Shown piece after piece: positions 43,225-53,830 of a stretch of 64,000 nt of DNA. This stretch comes from Typhlomys cinereus. Taxonomy: Eukaryota > Chordata > Mammalia > Rodentia > Platacanthomyidae. The notes beneath the pieces are model-generated. The model was not told the DNA's origin. It ran no database searches and saw only the letters and a list, made by a program, of their open reading frames with translations. A program made the translations under genes and the position numbers. Where the stretch lies: the NCBI GenBank assembly GCA_023101885.1, contig JALPQD010000027.1, positions 5,991,021-6,055,020 on the forward strand, read 5' to 3'. The first letter of the stretch is position 1. Each line of letters begins with the position of its first letter.

Positions 43225-43558
43225 ATGTGCGTGTTTGTCTGGTGTATATGCGGGGTGCGCGTGCCTGTGCACACATATAGAGGCCAGAGGAGAATCTCAG
43301 GTCATCGGCTGTCACGCTCAGTCACTCTTCACCTTATTGTCTTGAGGCAGAGTCTGTCTTTGAACTTGGAGCTAGGCTGGCAGTCGGCAAGCTGAGGTGA
43401 TCCTCCTTTCTCAACCCACTCAACAATTCTGGGGCAACATTCATGTATGCCTGATCATGCCTGACTTTTTAACATGAGTCCTAGAGATTTGAATTCAGAC
43501 CATTATGCTTGTGTAGCAAGCGCTCTCACCCACTGAGCTGTCTCTCTAGTCCTATTAC
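43185..43558 (-). repeat. (GT)n and B3-like tRNA SINE, reverse
   Basis: (GT)17 at 43185-43218, then ATAGAGGCCAGAGGAGAATC, TTGTCTTGAGGCAGAGTCTG, TAGAGATTTGAATTCAGACC and CCCACTGAGCTGTCTCTCTA. Confidence 0.75.
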
Positions 43559-43629
43559 TCCATTTCAGCTTTATCTTTACCAGGTTGAGCTAAAAAAGTC
43601 TTCCATGTTTGGTATATAACCTTTTTTGT

Positions 43630-43722
43630 TCTCTCATTCTTTATTCTTCTTCTTCCTCCCTCCCTCTCTCCTTTCCTCCCTGTATTTCTCCCTTCTGTCC
43701 CCCTTCCCCTGTCTCTCTCAGA
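43630..43722. repeat. Polypyrimidine tract
   Basis: About 90 bases almost wholly C and T (CTTCTTCTTCCTCCCTCCCT and similar). Confidence 0.8.
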
Positions 43723-43724
43723 AG

Positions 43725-43925
43725 CTAGAGGTTAACCTCTGATATCATTCCTCAGTAGACATTCATCCTGTTTTTAGAGATTGGATCTCTCACTGAACCT
43801 GGAACTGCCAAGTAGACTAGCTGTCCATTCAGGGATCCTCCTGTCTCTACCTCCCTGGTGCTAGGATTACAGGAATGTCCCGCTGTGCTCAGAGTTTTTA
43901 TTTGGTTCTGAGGGTCTCAAAAGGT
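43725..43925 (-). repeat. B3-like tRNA SINE, reverse, truncated
   Basis: AGAGGTTAACCTCTGATATC, TTGGATCTCTCACTGAACCT, GGATCCTCCTGTCTCTACC, GTGCTAGGATTACAGGAATG and GGTTCTGAGGGTCTC. Confidence 0.65.
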
Positions 43926-44149
43926 TGGCACTTTCCCATCAGAGTCTCTCCCTTTCGTGTAAAGAGATCATGTTCTACCTGGTTCGAAATGTCTTTCTTA
44001 AAGAAGAAACTGTTTATGTTTGCTCCTTATCTTCAAGGGAAAATATTAATGAGCCTGTGAATATCTCCTCTGAAGATTGCATAACACTTGTTACTTATCT
44101 CCAAGTAACTTCATTTAATATATTTATCATTACATTTGTTCTTTGGAAG

Positions 44150-44456
44150 GGGGCTGGAGAGATGGCTCAGTGGTTAAGTCTCTGCCTTGCAAGCAAAAGG
44201 TCCTGAGTTAGGATACCAGATCCCATGTAAAAAACTTCAGGCAGAAATGGTGGTGGCCTATGTTTCAGTTCTGGAAGGCAGAGCCTGGGAAACTCCAGAG
44301 CAAAGCAAAGAGGAAGTAGTACAATCCAGGATGATTCCTGAAGTTATCCTTGGGCCTCCACAGGCACACACAGTATCTTCTGATATGCACAGACACATAG
44401 ACACACAGACACACAGACACACAGACACACACACACACACACACATATGCAAAAAA
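44150..44456 (+). repeat. Older B2-like SINE, forward, with preserved target-site duplication
   Basis: GGGGCTGGAGAGATGGCTCA, CTGCCTTGCAAGCAAAAGGT, CATCCAGGATGATTCCTGAA-type segment (CAATCCAGGATGATTCC), CTTGGGCCTCCACAGGCACA and an ACAG/CA-rich end. It is flanked by an exact 12-bp duplication ATTTGTTCTTTG at 44134-44145 and 44457-44468. It is the best reference copy of the older subfamily. Confidence 0.85.
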
Positions 44457-44468
44457 ATTTGTTCTTTG

Positions 44469-44691
44469 ATATTTTCACACATGAGCATAATGGGGACTGA
44501 CCATCTTTACTCTCCACTTGCTCCCACCCACTCTATCTTCCCCCTAACAATCTCTTTCTCACATTCCTGTCTATTGGCTTTGTTTAGTGACCCACTGAGT
44601 TTCCCTGGTGGCCATGGGTTGGGAGCTATCTGTTGGAACCTGATCAACAGTGGACACACAACTGAAAGCAACAACTAGCTCCTTCCCAAAG
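44469..44691 (-). repeat. Probable L1 3'UTR fragment, reverse
   Basis: GATATTTTCACACATGAGCA, CCAAAGTCTGTCAGG and GTGACCCACTGAGTTTCCCT resemble reverse rodent L1 3'UTR (compare 21385-21780). Pattern-based. Confidence 0.4.
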
Positions 44692-45057
44692 TCTGTCAGG
44701 AGCCATGAGGTCAGCAGTAAGTAGCGCCCCCCCCAAGCAGCTCCACAATCATGACTGATGATTGACAGGCTAGGCTGATGCAGGCCCAGCACAAGTCACC
44801 AAGGTTGCTGTAAGATCATGGCTGCATCATGCTTAAAGGGTGGAATTAGCTAGGTTTCTCCTCATCTTGTAATACCCCCCTCACCCCAGAGTGTTCCCTG
44901 AACTCTAGCGGGATGGTATAAATATCTGGTTTAGGGCTGGGCCCTCCACGGCACTTACTGTCAGTATCTTAGTAAACTTCCTTCTTTAAAACCCTTCAAA
45001 TCTCTGTGGAATGCATGAGCCAGCACCTCAGCTCCTTCATCTTGAGGTGGCAAAGAA
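44692..45057 (+). mobile_element. Probable solo LTR of an endogenous retrovirus (or MaLR)
   Basis: A TATA-like GGTATAAATATC lies at 44915-44926. GGGCCCTCCACGGCACTTAC and AGTATCTTAGTAAACTTCCT (polyadenylation-type region) follow, then a CT-rich end with CAGCACCTCAGCTCCTTC. This promoter-R-U5 layout is typical of LTRs. The boundaries are uncertain, no TSD was found and no viral coding sequence is adjacent. Confidence 0.5.
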
Positions 45058-45129
45058 TGTGTGTATGAGCAGTTATGCATTCTCACTTAATGCTTAATGT
45101 GTAAATGGAAAAATCTTCCTTGTATAAGA

Positions 45130-45515
45130 GTTCTTTTCTTTCATGTATGTGTGCACATGATGTTTGTATGCACATTGTATGTATTTGCATGTGTATGGGC
45201 ACACATGAGTACGTGTTTGTACATGAGTGGATTTGAGTGTATGTGCCTCTGGAGGCCCAAGGGTGATATTGAGAATCATTCTTCACTGTTCTTGCACCTT
45301 ATTGCTGTGAGCCTGGGTCTCTAATTAAACCCGGAGCAGTCGTTAGGGCTCATATGGCTAGCTAGCTTGTTCTGGGGATTTCCGGGCTCTGCCTTTCAGC
45401 GTCAGAATTACAGGTGGGTCACCACACCCATTCGGCATATTTATGTGGGAATTTGTAGATCCAAACTCCCGTTCTTTTGCTTGTGAGGCAAAGACTTTAA
45501 CCACCAAGCCAGCTC
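45130..45515 (-). repeat. Old B2-like SINE, reverse
   Basis: TGCCTCTGGAGGCCCAAGGG, TGAGAATCATTCTTCACTGT, CTTGTTCTGGGGATTTCCGG, GCTTGTGAGGCAAAGACTTT and AACCACCAAGCC. Confidence 0.65.
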
Positions 45516-45699
45516 TCATCTCTTTCTATATAATTTAAATGTGTACCATATTGAGAAGGGCTTTTTGAGGTCACCGTAAGCCCCTGGAGCTTACAAATAT
45601 GACTGTATCTCAGTGGGAAAGTAAGAAGATGTGCTATTTGAATAAACATGCTGGATGTTCACCTAGATCTGCTGCAGGGGATTACAGGACAGATGCTGG

Positions 45700-46000
45700 T
45701 CAGTGGTTCAAAGATGTGTGTGTGGGGGGCAGTGTACATGTCTGAGGATAACATCTGGAACCATTCTCAATTGTTCTTCCACCTTATTTTTTGAGAATGG
45801 GTCTCCAAATGAAGCCAGGGTATATTATTTAGGGCTAGTTTGGCTAGCCGGCTTGATCTGGGGACTCTACTTTTGGGGGGCTGGAATTGTAGGTGGGCTC
45901 CCATGTCCACTTAGAATTTTACATGGGATTTGGAAATATGAAGTGAGATGCTTTTGCTTAAGCAACAAGAGCCTTAACTACTAAGCCATCTTCCTAACCC
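45700..46000 (-). repeat. Old B2-like SINE, reverse
   Basis: GTGTACATGTCTGAGGATAA, GGAACCATTCTCAATTGTTC, CTTGATCTGGGGACTCTACT and CTAAGCCATCTTCCTAACCC. Confidence 0.6.
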
Positions 46001-46222
46001 CTCCCTACTTTTGGAGACAGAAGTTCATGTAGTCCAAACTGGCAATGCATTCACTATCTAGCAGGAGATGACCCTGAACTCTGATCTTCCTTTTTCCACT
46101 TCCTGAGTACTGGGATGGCAGCTATTCCATTACACTAAGTTTATGTTGTGCTGGGGATCAAACCCAGGGCCTCGTACATGCTAAGCAAGCACTCTACCCA
46201 CTGAGCCACATGCCAGCCCCTC
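46001..46222 (-). repeat. B4-like (B1+ID) SINE, reverse
   Basis: CTTTTGGAGACAGAAGTTCA, GGAGATGACCCTGAACTCTG, then ID half TGCTGGGGATCAAACCCAGG, GCCTCGTACATGCTAAGCAA, CTCTACCCACTGAGCCACAT. Confidence 0.75.
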
Positions 46223-46229
46223 CTCATGG

Positions 46230-46450
46230 TTTTAATTAGTATTTTCTTAATGGGTAATGACATACAACATATTTCTATATGCTAGTTAAAATCTGTATAT
46301 CCTCTATAGTGAAGTGGCTTTTCAAATCTCTTACCCATTTAAAAATGGATTGTTTACTTACAGCGTTAACAGCTTATAAAATACATTCTCAACATAACTC
46401 TTTTGTCAAATATGTGATCTAAAAAATGCCTCCTACATCGTAGCTTGTTT
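46230..46450 (-). repeat. Ancient L1 fragment (L1M type), reverse
   Basis: ATCTGTATATCCTCTATAGT, AAATCTCTTACCCATTTAAA, ATGGATTGTTTACTTACAGC and CTTTTGTCAAATATGTGATC follow the order of reverse L1M 3' sequence. Confidence 0.65.
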
Positions 46451-46614
46451 TCTCTTTCTCTCTGTAGGACTGTTTGCAGAAAGATGAACTAAGTGTTTCA
46501 AAGCTTTTGTTAGCATCATGTCTAAGACTACTTTACCAATGATGGGTCCTAAAAGATCTCTATGTTGTTATCTAAGACTTTTGCCTTAGTTACATAGCAA
46601 CACCCCACTTCTGG

Positions 46615-46790
46615 TTCCAAATTATCTCAGTTGCTCTTCAGTTACTGATAAGAACACATGACCTAAACTGTCTAGGGGAATAGAGAGCTTTTATTTATTT
46701 TCATGATTCTTGGTTATAGATGGCTGAAGAGTGACATCAGCCCCAGGAACCAAGGGAACTGGCCATACTGTGTCCATAGGAAAAACTGAG
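46615..46790 (-). repeat. URR1-like repeat fragment, reverse
   Basis: CTTCAGTTACTGATAAGAAC, ACATGACCTAAACTGTCTAG, GGGGAATAGAGAGCTTTTAT and GGAACTGGCCATACTGTGTC match the reverse right-end layout seen at 49705 and 56092. Confidence 0.5.
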
Positions 46791-46818
46791 AGAGGGGGAA
46801 AGAATATACATATGTATA

Positions 46819-46824
<6 letters not shown>

Positions 46825-46870
<46 letters not shown>
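46825..46870. repeat. (GT)n microsatellite, 23 units
   Basis: Uninterrupted GT flanked on both sides by TATATA-type sequence. Confidence 0.95.
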
Positions 46871-46878
<8 letters not shown>

Positions 46879-47019
46879 AAATTTTTTTAAAGTTCCCAAG
46901 GAAAGAGAACTTAACAGGCATCCAAGCATGCCTATTCTTAGGTAGCTATAGGGATTCTTGAATCTCAGAAAAAGGCTCTGTGCTTTTCTTCATTTTCCTA
47001 TCTGCGTTTTTCTCCACAT

Positions 47020-47212
47020 CTTTAAAACTTTTAAGACAGAGATCTCATGTAGCCCAGGTTGGCCTTGTACAGCCAAGGATGACCTCAGGCGTCGGATCCT
47101 CATGCTTGTCCCACACAATGCTGAGATGACAGGCCTGAGGATAGTGTTGAAGATGAACCCACAGCTCCATGTATGCTGGGCAAATGCTCTGCCTGTTGAA
47201 CCATATTGGAAA
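47020..47212 (-). repeat. B4-like SINE, reverse
   Basis: TTTTAAGACAGAGATCTCAT, GTAGCCCAGGTTGGCCTTGT, AGGATGACCTCAGGCGTCGG, then CCACAGCTCCATGTATGCTG and TGCCTGTTGAACCATATTG. From 47213 to 47879 nothing is recognised. Confidence 0.7.
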
Positions 47213-47879
47213 ATTACTCCTTTAAAATTAGAGCTTGGGAACTAGGGAATGGTGAGAACTGAAGTCTTGGAAAAAATCTATAGCATGGGGACTCTGAGTT
47301 TTAAAAGAAAAGCTGAGTTACAAATGCTCACTGTGCCTGGGAAAGAGATAAGGAGATAATTTAATATAATTTAATATCTGAAAGAAGTAACCTGTTGAGT
47401 TTATCTGTCAAGAGAGGGGTTAGACAAAGACACAATTAGTGCCTTTTTTCTTGGGAAAACATAGACTTATTCCAAGTAAGGGGAATAAAGCTTTTTTTTT
47501 CCAGTCCTAGCAATAGCTTGAAAAGTATTAGATCTCTGAGCTCTGGAGAGACTTGTCTGCCATTTTTTACATTGCTGTTGGATTCTCTAGATCTTTATTC
47601 CTGATTTAGCAGATTTTTTTTTTTAACAAGACAAAGGAGTCTTCCCCCTGTGGCAAGGTTAGTACATTTGTATAGCAGTTTGTGTAGGTGACATCTGTTG
47701 TGAACCCGTTTGCTAGCAGCACTGCAAACACTGCAGAAACACGTTGGGAACTGCAGCTCACATCATTGCCGAGAGAAGCAGCAGCAGCTACTTCAAAATG
47801 GGAGGTTGCAGCCAGAGCAAAACAAAGCAAAACCTGCAACTAAATCACAATGGGTTTTAGAAAGTGATGATGAGCTGAA

Positions 47880-48420
47880 CTGAGTGAGCGTGTGTATTTA
47901 GTATGTGTGTAGTGATGGGTGAGTGTGTTTGCGAGTGTGTGACTACATGCATGTGTGTTTGAGTTATGTGTTTATGTATGTGTGTGATGAGTGAGTATAT
48001 GTGTGAATATGTGAGTGTGTGATTGGTGAGTTTGTATGTGTATATGTATGTATAGAATGAATATGCATGTTTGTGAGTCTGAATGTATGTATATATATGT
48101 GTGTGTGGTGGATATGTGTGTGTGTGTTTGTGAATGTGTGTTAATGTGTGTGATGGGTGAATATGTATGTGTGTGGGAGAGTGTATGGGCATTTGAGATT
48201 TTGTATGCATATGAGTGTGATATGAGTGTGTGATATGAGTGTGTGTGTTTGTATGTGTGTTTTTGTATGTATATGTATGATGGGTGAGCATGTATATGTG
48301 AGAATATATTTGTGTTTGAAAGTGTGTATATGTATTGTATATGTATGAGTGTATGTTTATGTACATGTGTTGTGGATGAGTATATATGTGTGTGTAATCG
48401 AGTATGTTTTAGAGAAATAG
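47880..48420. repeat. Degenerate GT/TATG-rich simple sequence, ~540 bp
   Basis: Over 500 bases on the + strand with very little C, built from GTGTGTG, GTATGTG, GTGAGTG and ATGGGTGAG motifs. It resembles an aged (GT)n expansion. It produces 167- and 169-codon reverse frames rich in Thr, His, Tyr and Ile that are artefacts. Confidence 0.85.
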
Positions 48421-48423
48421 AAA

Positions 48424-48424
<1 letters not shown>

Positions 48425-48457
<33 letters not shown>

Positions 48458-48715
48458 ATTAGGCGTCTTCCTCAATTTCCATCTACCTTATCTTTTAAGT
48501 CAGTGTTTCTCCTGAGTTGGGCTTACTGATTGGCTAGGCTGGGTGATCAGTGAACCCTAAGGATTCACTTGTCTTCACCTCCAGTTTGCTGGGATTGCAG
48601 GCATGTATTGATGTACTCAGTTTTTTTTTTTTTATGTGGGCTGGGGATTGAACTCAGGTCCTCACACTTGCACAGCAAGCACTTCAGCTCCTGCACCATC
48701 TCCCCAGCCTGTGGA
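48425..48715 (-). repeat. (CA)n and B3-like tRNA SINE, reverse
   Basis: (AC)15 at 48425-48455, then TTAGGCGTCTTCCTCAATTT, AGTCAGTGTTTCTCCTGAGT, GCTGGGATTGCAGGCATG, CTGGGGATTGAACTCAGGTC and CACCATCTCCCCAGCC. Confidence 0.75.
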
Positions 48716-48974
48716 CTGATGCTCTGATGTTCAGAGCTCATCAATCACTGAGGCACTGGCTGGGTGCTGTGAAGTTTTGCTTTGTTTCCTTTTTGGTCTT
48801 GCATTTCACCCTTTTCCCACAAACCTCAACTCTGAACCTTCAGCCTGTGAAAAGCCTACTCTGGCAACATTGCTATCTGCAGGTTCTCTTTCAGTTTCCA
48901 CATGGATTCTGCTCGGTGCTTGTCCTATTGGATTAGCTCCTGACTTGCTTCAAGACTTTTCTGATTATTTTTGG

Positions 48975-49165
48975 ATTTTTAAGACAAGGTCGCAGGTAGC
49001 CCAGGCTGGTCTTACACTTGTTATCTAGCTGAGGATGACCTTGAGCTTTTCATCATCCCATTTCTACCCTTAGTGCTGAGATTATATGGTTCTGTAATGT
49101 AATCAGGATATGACCCAAGGCTTCCTTTATGCCAGGCACATACTCTACCAACTAAGCTGAATCTT
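48975..49165 (-). repeat. B4-like SINE, reverse
   Basis: TTTAAGACAAGGTCGCAGGT, AGCCCAGGCTGGTCTTACAC, GAGGATGACCTTGAGCTTTT, then CTTCCTTTATGCCAGGCACA and TACTCTACCAACTAAGC. From 49166 to 49704 nothing is recognised. Confidence 0.7.
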
Positions 49166-49704
49166 TAGCTCAGTTTTGTATGTTTTACTTTTTAAAACTA
49201 TGTACATGGATCACTGTTTTTTGTCTTAAAGAAATCTTAGTTAATAGTAAGGAAATAGAATCTTGTAGATCTGTCTTATGAACTTTAGAAATAAAAAGCT
49301 TGGCTTTATGAGCTAGCCTTTCTGAGCATTTCTCAGTTCTGTTTCTCTACAAGAACTTTGCTAACGAGACTGAGAAAGCCCAGACCTCTAACACTGATTA
49401 CATATGGCATAGACTCTGATGGGTTGGTCTCCAGATCCTGGTGGGTCCTAGTGTACCATGTGCAGTTGTATTTGTCCCTGGGTGGCAGAGTATTGTGTAA
49501 AATGAGGGGATGGGAGCGTAGATACCCAAGGTGTTAGTGTCACCAGCGTTGACAGAGGTGAGAACTTGGGCCTTGGCAACTTTCCTAGGCTAGCCTCGGC
49601 TACCTGTCCTTAGTGGGCTGATGAAACAGACAAGTAAGACTGAAGAGCTGAGACCAGAGAAGAGTGACCAAGAGGTCCAGTGGCTCCCGACCCATTAGTT
49701 ACGT

Positions 49705-50100
49705 TTCCCCATTGTTCTGATAAAATGTTCTGGTCAAAGCAACTTCTAGAAGGAAGAGTTGATTTGGGTCCATAGTTTGTGGGTTCTGTCCATCGTGGTG
49801 GCAGGCGCACTGAAGCAGCTGGGAACGTGGCATCTAATCAGAAAGCAGAGAGATGAAGGCTGGTGCTCAGCTCACTTTCTCCTGTTTATTCAGTCTAGGA
49901 CCCCAGCCCAGGGGATGGTGCCGCCCATTTTTAGGGTGGAACTTCCTACCTCAGTTACTCTAATTGAGACTATCCCTCACAGGCATACCTAAAGACCAAC
50001 CTGGTGTAATAATCCCTCACAGGTACATCCAGACACTTGCCTCTCAGGTGATTCTACATCCTGTCAAATTAATAATTGATATTAATCATAACATCCTGTC
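49705..50100 (-). repeat. URR1-like rodent repeat, reverse
   Basis: CATTGTTCTGATAAAATGTT, CTGGTCAAAGCAACTTCTAG, GTGGCAGGCGCACTGAAGCA, CCCTCACAGGCATACC, GGTGATTCTACATCCTGTCA and ATTAATAATTGATATTAA. This is the mirror of the forward GTCAACTTGACA-type head. Confidence 0.6.
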
Positions 50101-50724
50101 TAAAACCCCCAAGTCCACCTTTAGGGTCCTGGCACAAGGTTGAGGTTTATATAGAGGCTAGAGGTCTGCCCATCTAGCAGTTCTGGTCAAGCTGTGGCTC
50201 TGCCCATCCCTGACCCATCACTGTCTGGGCTCCAGTCTCTCCTGCAAGGTGGGCTGAGGAGTTGTCAGCGCTGTGTGGAATCTCTTTCTGGAGACAAGCT
50301 CCTCCTCTGGCTGGCGCCAGGCTCAGCCTGTTCCTTCTCCAGCGTGAGACTCTTGGAAGATTCCAGTTCCTTGGGAACCATCATTTTGCTAGTCTGATGG
50401 CCACAGGGAGGGCATGGATGTCTCTTCAGAATATTTTCATCCCTGCTAAGATATCAGAGAGCTGGAGAAAGCCTGGGAGTAAGGGTCAGGATCGCAGCCA
50501 CACACCTTCTGGTGAGGAGACTGGAGATTTGAGCGAGCGCCTTTCTGCTCTACTCTCTGAACATCACCCTGGATGTACTCCAGGGGGTCTCTGATTGCTT
50601 CTTTTTTTTGTCAATCTGACATGGTCATTTTCCACCAGAGTGCCTGTTGTAGTCCCCCCTCCCTTGGCTGATATGGATACATGCCCCCAAACTCTCTAGG
50701 GGACCGAGGGGCTTTTTCTTGGCT
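50101..50724. other. Intron, no recognised feature
   Basis: Unique-looking sequence with overlapping open frames (50194-50397, 50262-50594) that show no recognised homology. Confidence 0.35.
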
Positions 50725-51020
50725 TACAGTTTCTGATTACACTTCATCGGCATGGCCGAAGAGTTCATACCAACACCAGAAGCTGAAGAAACTGTTCACT
50801 CCATGTCCCCAGAAAGAGCTGGGAAAGGGGCAAACCTACTCACTTGTCATTCAGAAACAGCTCTCTCTATCTTATCTACCTGCCTAGGGAATAGTTCTAT
50901 GTGCTTTCCCACATCAACTAGATAGCCTCCCGCAGTCATACCTTGACGAAATATCTCTTCATAGAAGAGCCCAAAGACTCCGCCTTTGACTGTCAAGCAG
51001 GCATCTGTGAGTAACTGCTA
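50725..51020 (-). repeat. URR1-like rodent repeat, reverse, partial
   Basis: GGCTTACAGTTTCTGATTAC, TGGGAAAGGGGCAAACCTAC, CTGCCTAGGGAATAGTTCTA and CAACTAGATAGCCTCCCGCA. Confidence 0.45.
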
Positions 51021-51154
51021 CAGCATCCTTTCAAAATCCCTCCAGACCTTCAAAGCTGGCTGAGACATTCATCGTTCAACCGTCCTGGAGGACACCTTCC
51101 AGGACCTCTAGTGGATTATTAAAACTGAGCTAATGCCAAACACTAAAAGTTTCC

Positions 51155-51203
51155 TTCTCCCTCCCTCTCTCCTTCCTTCTCTCCCTCCCTCCCTCCCTCC
51201 CTC
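51155..51203. repeat. CT-rich (CCCT)n tract
   Basis: TCTCCCTCCCTCTCTCC and TCCCTCCCTCCCTCCCTC over ~50 bases. Confidence 0.85.
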
Positions 51204-51554
51204 TGTTCCCAGTGCTGGGATCAAACCGGCCTTCTCTACACTAGGCATGGGCTCCACCACTGCACTCTACCTAACGCCTCTTTCCCATGTTGCCCGGCAC
51301 TTACCACACACTGCAGCTGTCACTCTGGCAGCCAGAGGTTCGACAACAAACAAACGCATGTCTCTTTTTCCCTGTTCATGACAATGTCCCAGATAGCTGA
51401 CTTGTTCTCACCATGGAGCTTCGTGGTCAGCAAACACGCCTTTGAGACCAGAATTTTCACCTGTTCACATAAAAGGAAGATTTTACAGTTTCTCTTTGGT
51501 GTGTTGGAATAGCTGGTGTCATACTGGTGCTTTGGAGCTGGTGGGTACGCCTTG

Positions 51555-51850
51555 TGCATGTGCAATATGTGTGTGCATGTGTGTATGTGCATGCATGTGT
51601 GTGCACATGTATATAGAGGCCAGAGATCGATGTCTGGTGTTTTCTGCAGTTACTCTCCACCTTGATGTTTGAGACAGTCTCTTTCTGAACCTGGTGCTCT
51701 CTGATTCATTTGGATGCCTGGTCAGTGAGCCCCAGGGATTCTCTTGTCTTGTGCACATCACCATGCCTAGCTTATTTTACACATTCTGAGCCCAAACATA
51801 CATCTCCATGCTTGCATAGCAAGCACTTTATCACCTGAGCCATTTTGTCA
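51555..51850 (-). repeat. B3-like tRNA SINE, reverse
   Basis: GTATATAGAGGCCAGAGATC, TTGATGTTTGAGACAGTCTC, GAGCCCCAGGGATTCTCTTG, CATGCTTGCATAGCAAGCAC and CACCTGAGCCATTTTG. From 51851 to 52606 nothing is recognised. Confidence 0.7.
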
Positions 51851-52603
51851 TTATTAATGGAAATCCCTGGGATAGTTACTCTACTCCCCAAGAGGACTGC
51901 TGGGTGAGTAACGTGCAGGTAGCAACCCAACACGGATACGCTGGACGTCGGGGTGAATCATGCTCCTGGCAGGAAGCACAGCATGGGATGCCAATCACCA
52001 CATGACTCAGAATGGGCACTGAGAGATTACGTCACTCACTTTGAACAGTGCATTTTTTAAGAACGTAGGAGCTGTTTGCTTCTGAAAATCTTCACTTAGT
52101 GTACCGCTAGAGTTAGTCACGGGCGTCTTAACTTCTAAGAAGGAAGGGTTTCTACACTCACATGTGGAGCTCTTCCTCTTCATCAGACTCTCGTTATTCT
52201 CTGTGTATAAGATCAGTGCCTTTCCCTCCTCTTAACTTCCCCGACATGCTGATAAGACCCCACTCATTCATCTTGCACCTCCTTGGCCTCAAGTGGAATT
52301 CCTCAGGTTGGGGTAGTGTTCCATGTGGGGTCTGGTGCCTCTTAAGGTCATGTTCCTTAGCTCAGGGATCTTACACTTTTGTCTCTCTGATACTCTCCGG
52401 TTAGTACCTCAGTCGATACATGATGGAAGATAGTTTGAGAAGGTGAGCAGAGTTTCTTCAGCGAAGGTATGCTAAAGCATTTGGAAGTGTGGCGAAGGAA
52501 GGGGCAAGGCCTGGGGATGAGTGGAGTCCAGGATGGAAAGAATTCTCCGGCGAGCACTAGACAAACTTGTCCTCTGAGCTCCACACATGTGCACGCGCAT
52601 ATA

Positions 52604-52606
<3 letters not shown>

Positions 52607-52650
<44 letters not shown>
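52607..52650. repeat. (CA)n microsatellite, 22 units
   Basis: Uninterrupted AC, followed by CCATACATACATAATAAAAA, suggesting the tail of an old forward SINE. Confidence 0.95.
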
Positions 52651-52652
<2 letters not shown>

Positions 52653-52784
52653 ATACATACATAATAAAAAACGCATGTAGTTTAAAACTATATCCATCTT
52701 GGTCTTACTGGATCCATAACTTCCATCCTTCCCTTGTGGAAAGTCTGAAGGTCTGAAAACCATTGGGTCAAATAAGGTCATCAG

Positions 52785-53015
52785 TGCTTGAATATTTTAT
52801 TAAGAGAGAGCAAAAGCAAGCGCAAGAGAGAAGACGAGAGAGACACAGAGAGAAACAGAGAGAGAGATTGAAATTGAAAACAAATTCATGCATGTCATGG
52901 CATGTATGTGAAGAACAACTTTCAGAAGTTGGGTCTCTCTCTTTTGACCATGTGGGTTCTGGGACCAAACTCAGGTCCCCAAGTTTGTGCACAGACACTT
53001 TTACCCTCTTCCTTC
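52785..53015 (-). repeat. tRNA-derived SINE, reverse, with GAGA-rich tail side
   Basis: TTTATTAAGAGAGAGC, a GACACAGAGAG tract, CATGGCATGTATGTGAAGAA, CAACTTTCAGAAGTTGGGTC, GACCATGTGGGTTCTGGGAC and CACTTTTACCCTC. Confidence 0.65.
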
Positions 53016-53581
53016 TCACAGGTGAGCCTTGGAAATCGCCAGCAGTGAAAGACGGTGTAATTTTGTTTACAGAGATCTGCTGCTTGGGAAGGAACTCAGA
53101 GAGTCATATTCTAGGAACTTACTAGGAAGTTGGCATCATTTTAGTGGTTGGCAAAAAAGATAAAAAAATTCCTGAAATATACTGGAAGGGTGAAAAATGC
53201 TTCCCCAGGGAGAAAGCAGCACCAATCTGGCACGTATCACGGTGGAAAGCGCCATGCCCTTGGCTTCCACTTCCCCAACGGACTCTCGGCAGTGTCGCCG
53301 CTGGTGCAGGGGTCACAGATGCCCTGGCTCTACAGGTGACAGAAGTCCCCCTGGGTCCCTTGTCGAACAGGAGGTGAGGGTCCCTCTTCTTCTCCAGAGG
53401 GCAGCCAGCCACAATCCCGTCAAAAACTAGGCTCTCTGGCTTTCGTATTCCCATCCATAGTAATTTCACCTTCATGCTGGGGGTCTTGGTTGGGGGGAGG
53501 GAGCAGTCAGCGTCCTATCTGCCAGAACAGAGGAAAGAGATAGTTGGATTAAAGAGGGCAGAGTATGTTCACCAGCTGAAC

Positions 53582-53582
<1 letters not shown>
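53016..53582. other. Intron with an unexplained open reading frame
   Basis: No repeat recognised. A 117-codon minus-strand frame (53122-53475) and shorter plus-strand frames cover the same bases. I do not recognise either translation as a protein family. Confidence 0.35.
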
Positions 53583-53633
<51 letters not shown>

Positions 53634-53830
53634 CTAACCCTAGGCATCATTCCTCTGAAGTTCTCTACCTTATTCTGTGAGACAAGGTCTCTCTCTGGAC
53701 TGTAACTCTCTTAGTAACTTAGGATGGCTGGCCAGCAATCCCTAGGGACCCGCCTGTCCCTGATTCCCCAGCACTGGATCACAGATGGGCACCATACACT
53801 CCTGGTTTTCTCATGTGAGTTATCAGGATG
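53583..53830 (-). repeat. (GT)25 and B3-like tRNA SINE, reverse
   Basis: (TG)n at 53583-53632, then GGCATCATTCCTCTGAAGTT, TTCTGTGAGACAAGGTCTCT, AGGATGGCTGGCCAGCAATC and TGGATCACAGATGGGCACC. Confidence 0.75.

Noticed and set aside
47857..48475. 167- and 169-codon reverse frames rich in Thr, His and Tyr
   Set aside because: They are translations of GT-rich simple sequence. The repetitive composition mirrors the DNA repeat.
50194..50594. Overlapping plus-strand frames suggesting an exon
   Set aside because: Two frames overlap with no homology, lying between reverse URR1-like repeats. Likely degraded repeat or random intron.
53122..53475. 117-codon minus-strand frame in unique sequence
   Set aside because: Overlapping frames on both strands look equally plausible and none matches a family I know. 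Not enough to call a gene.
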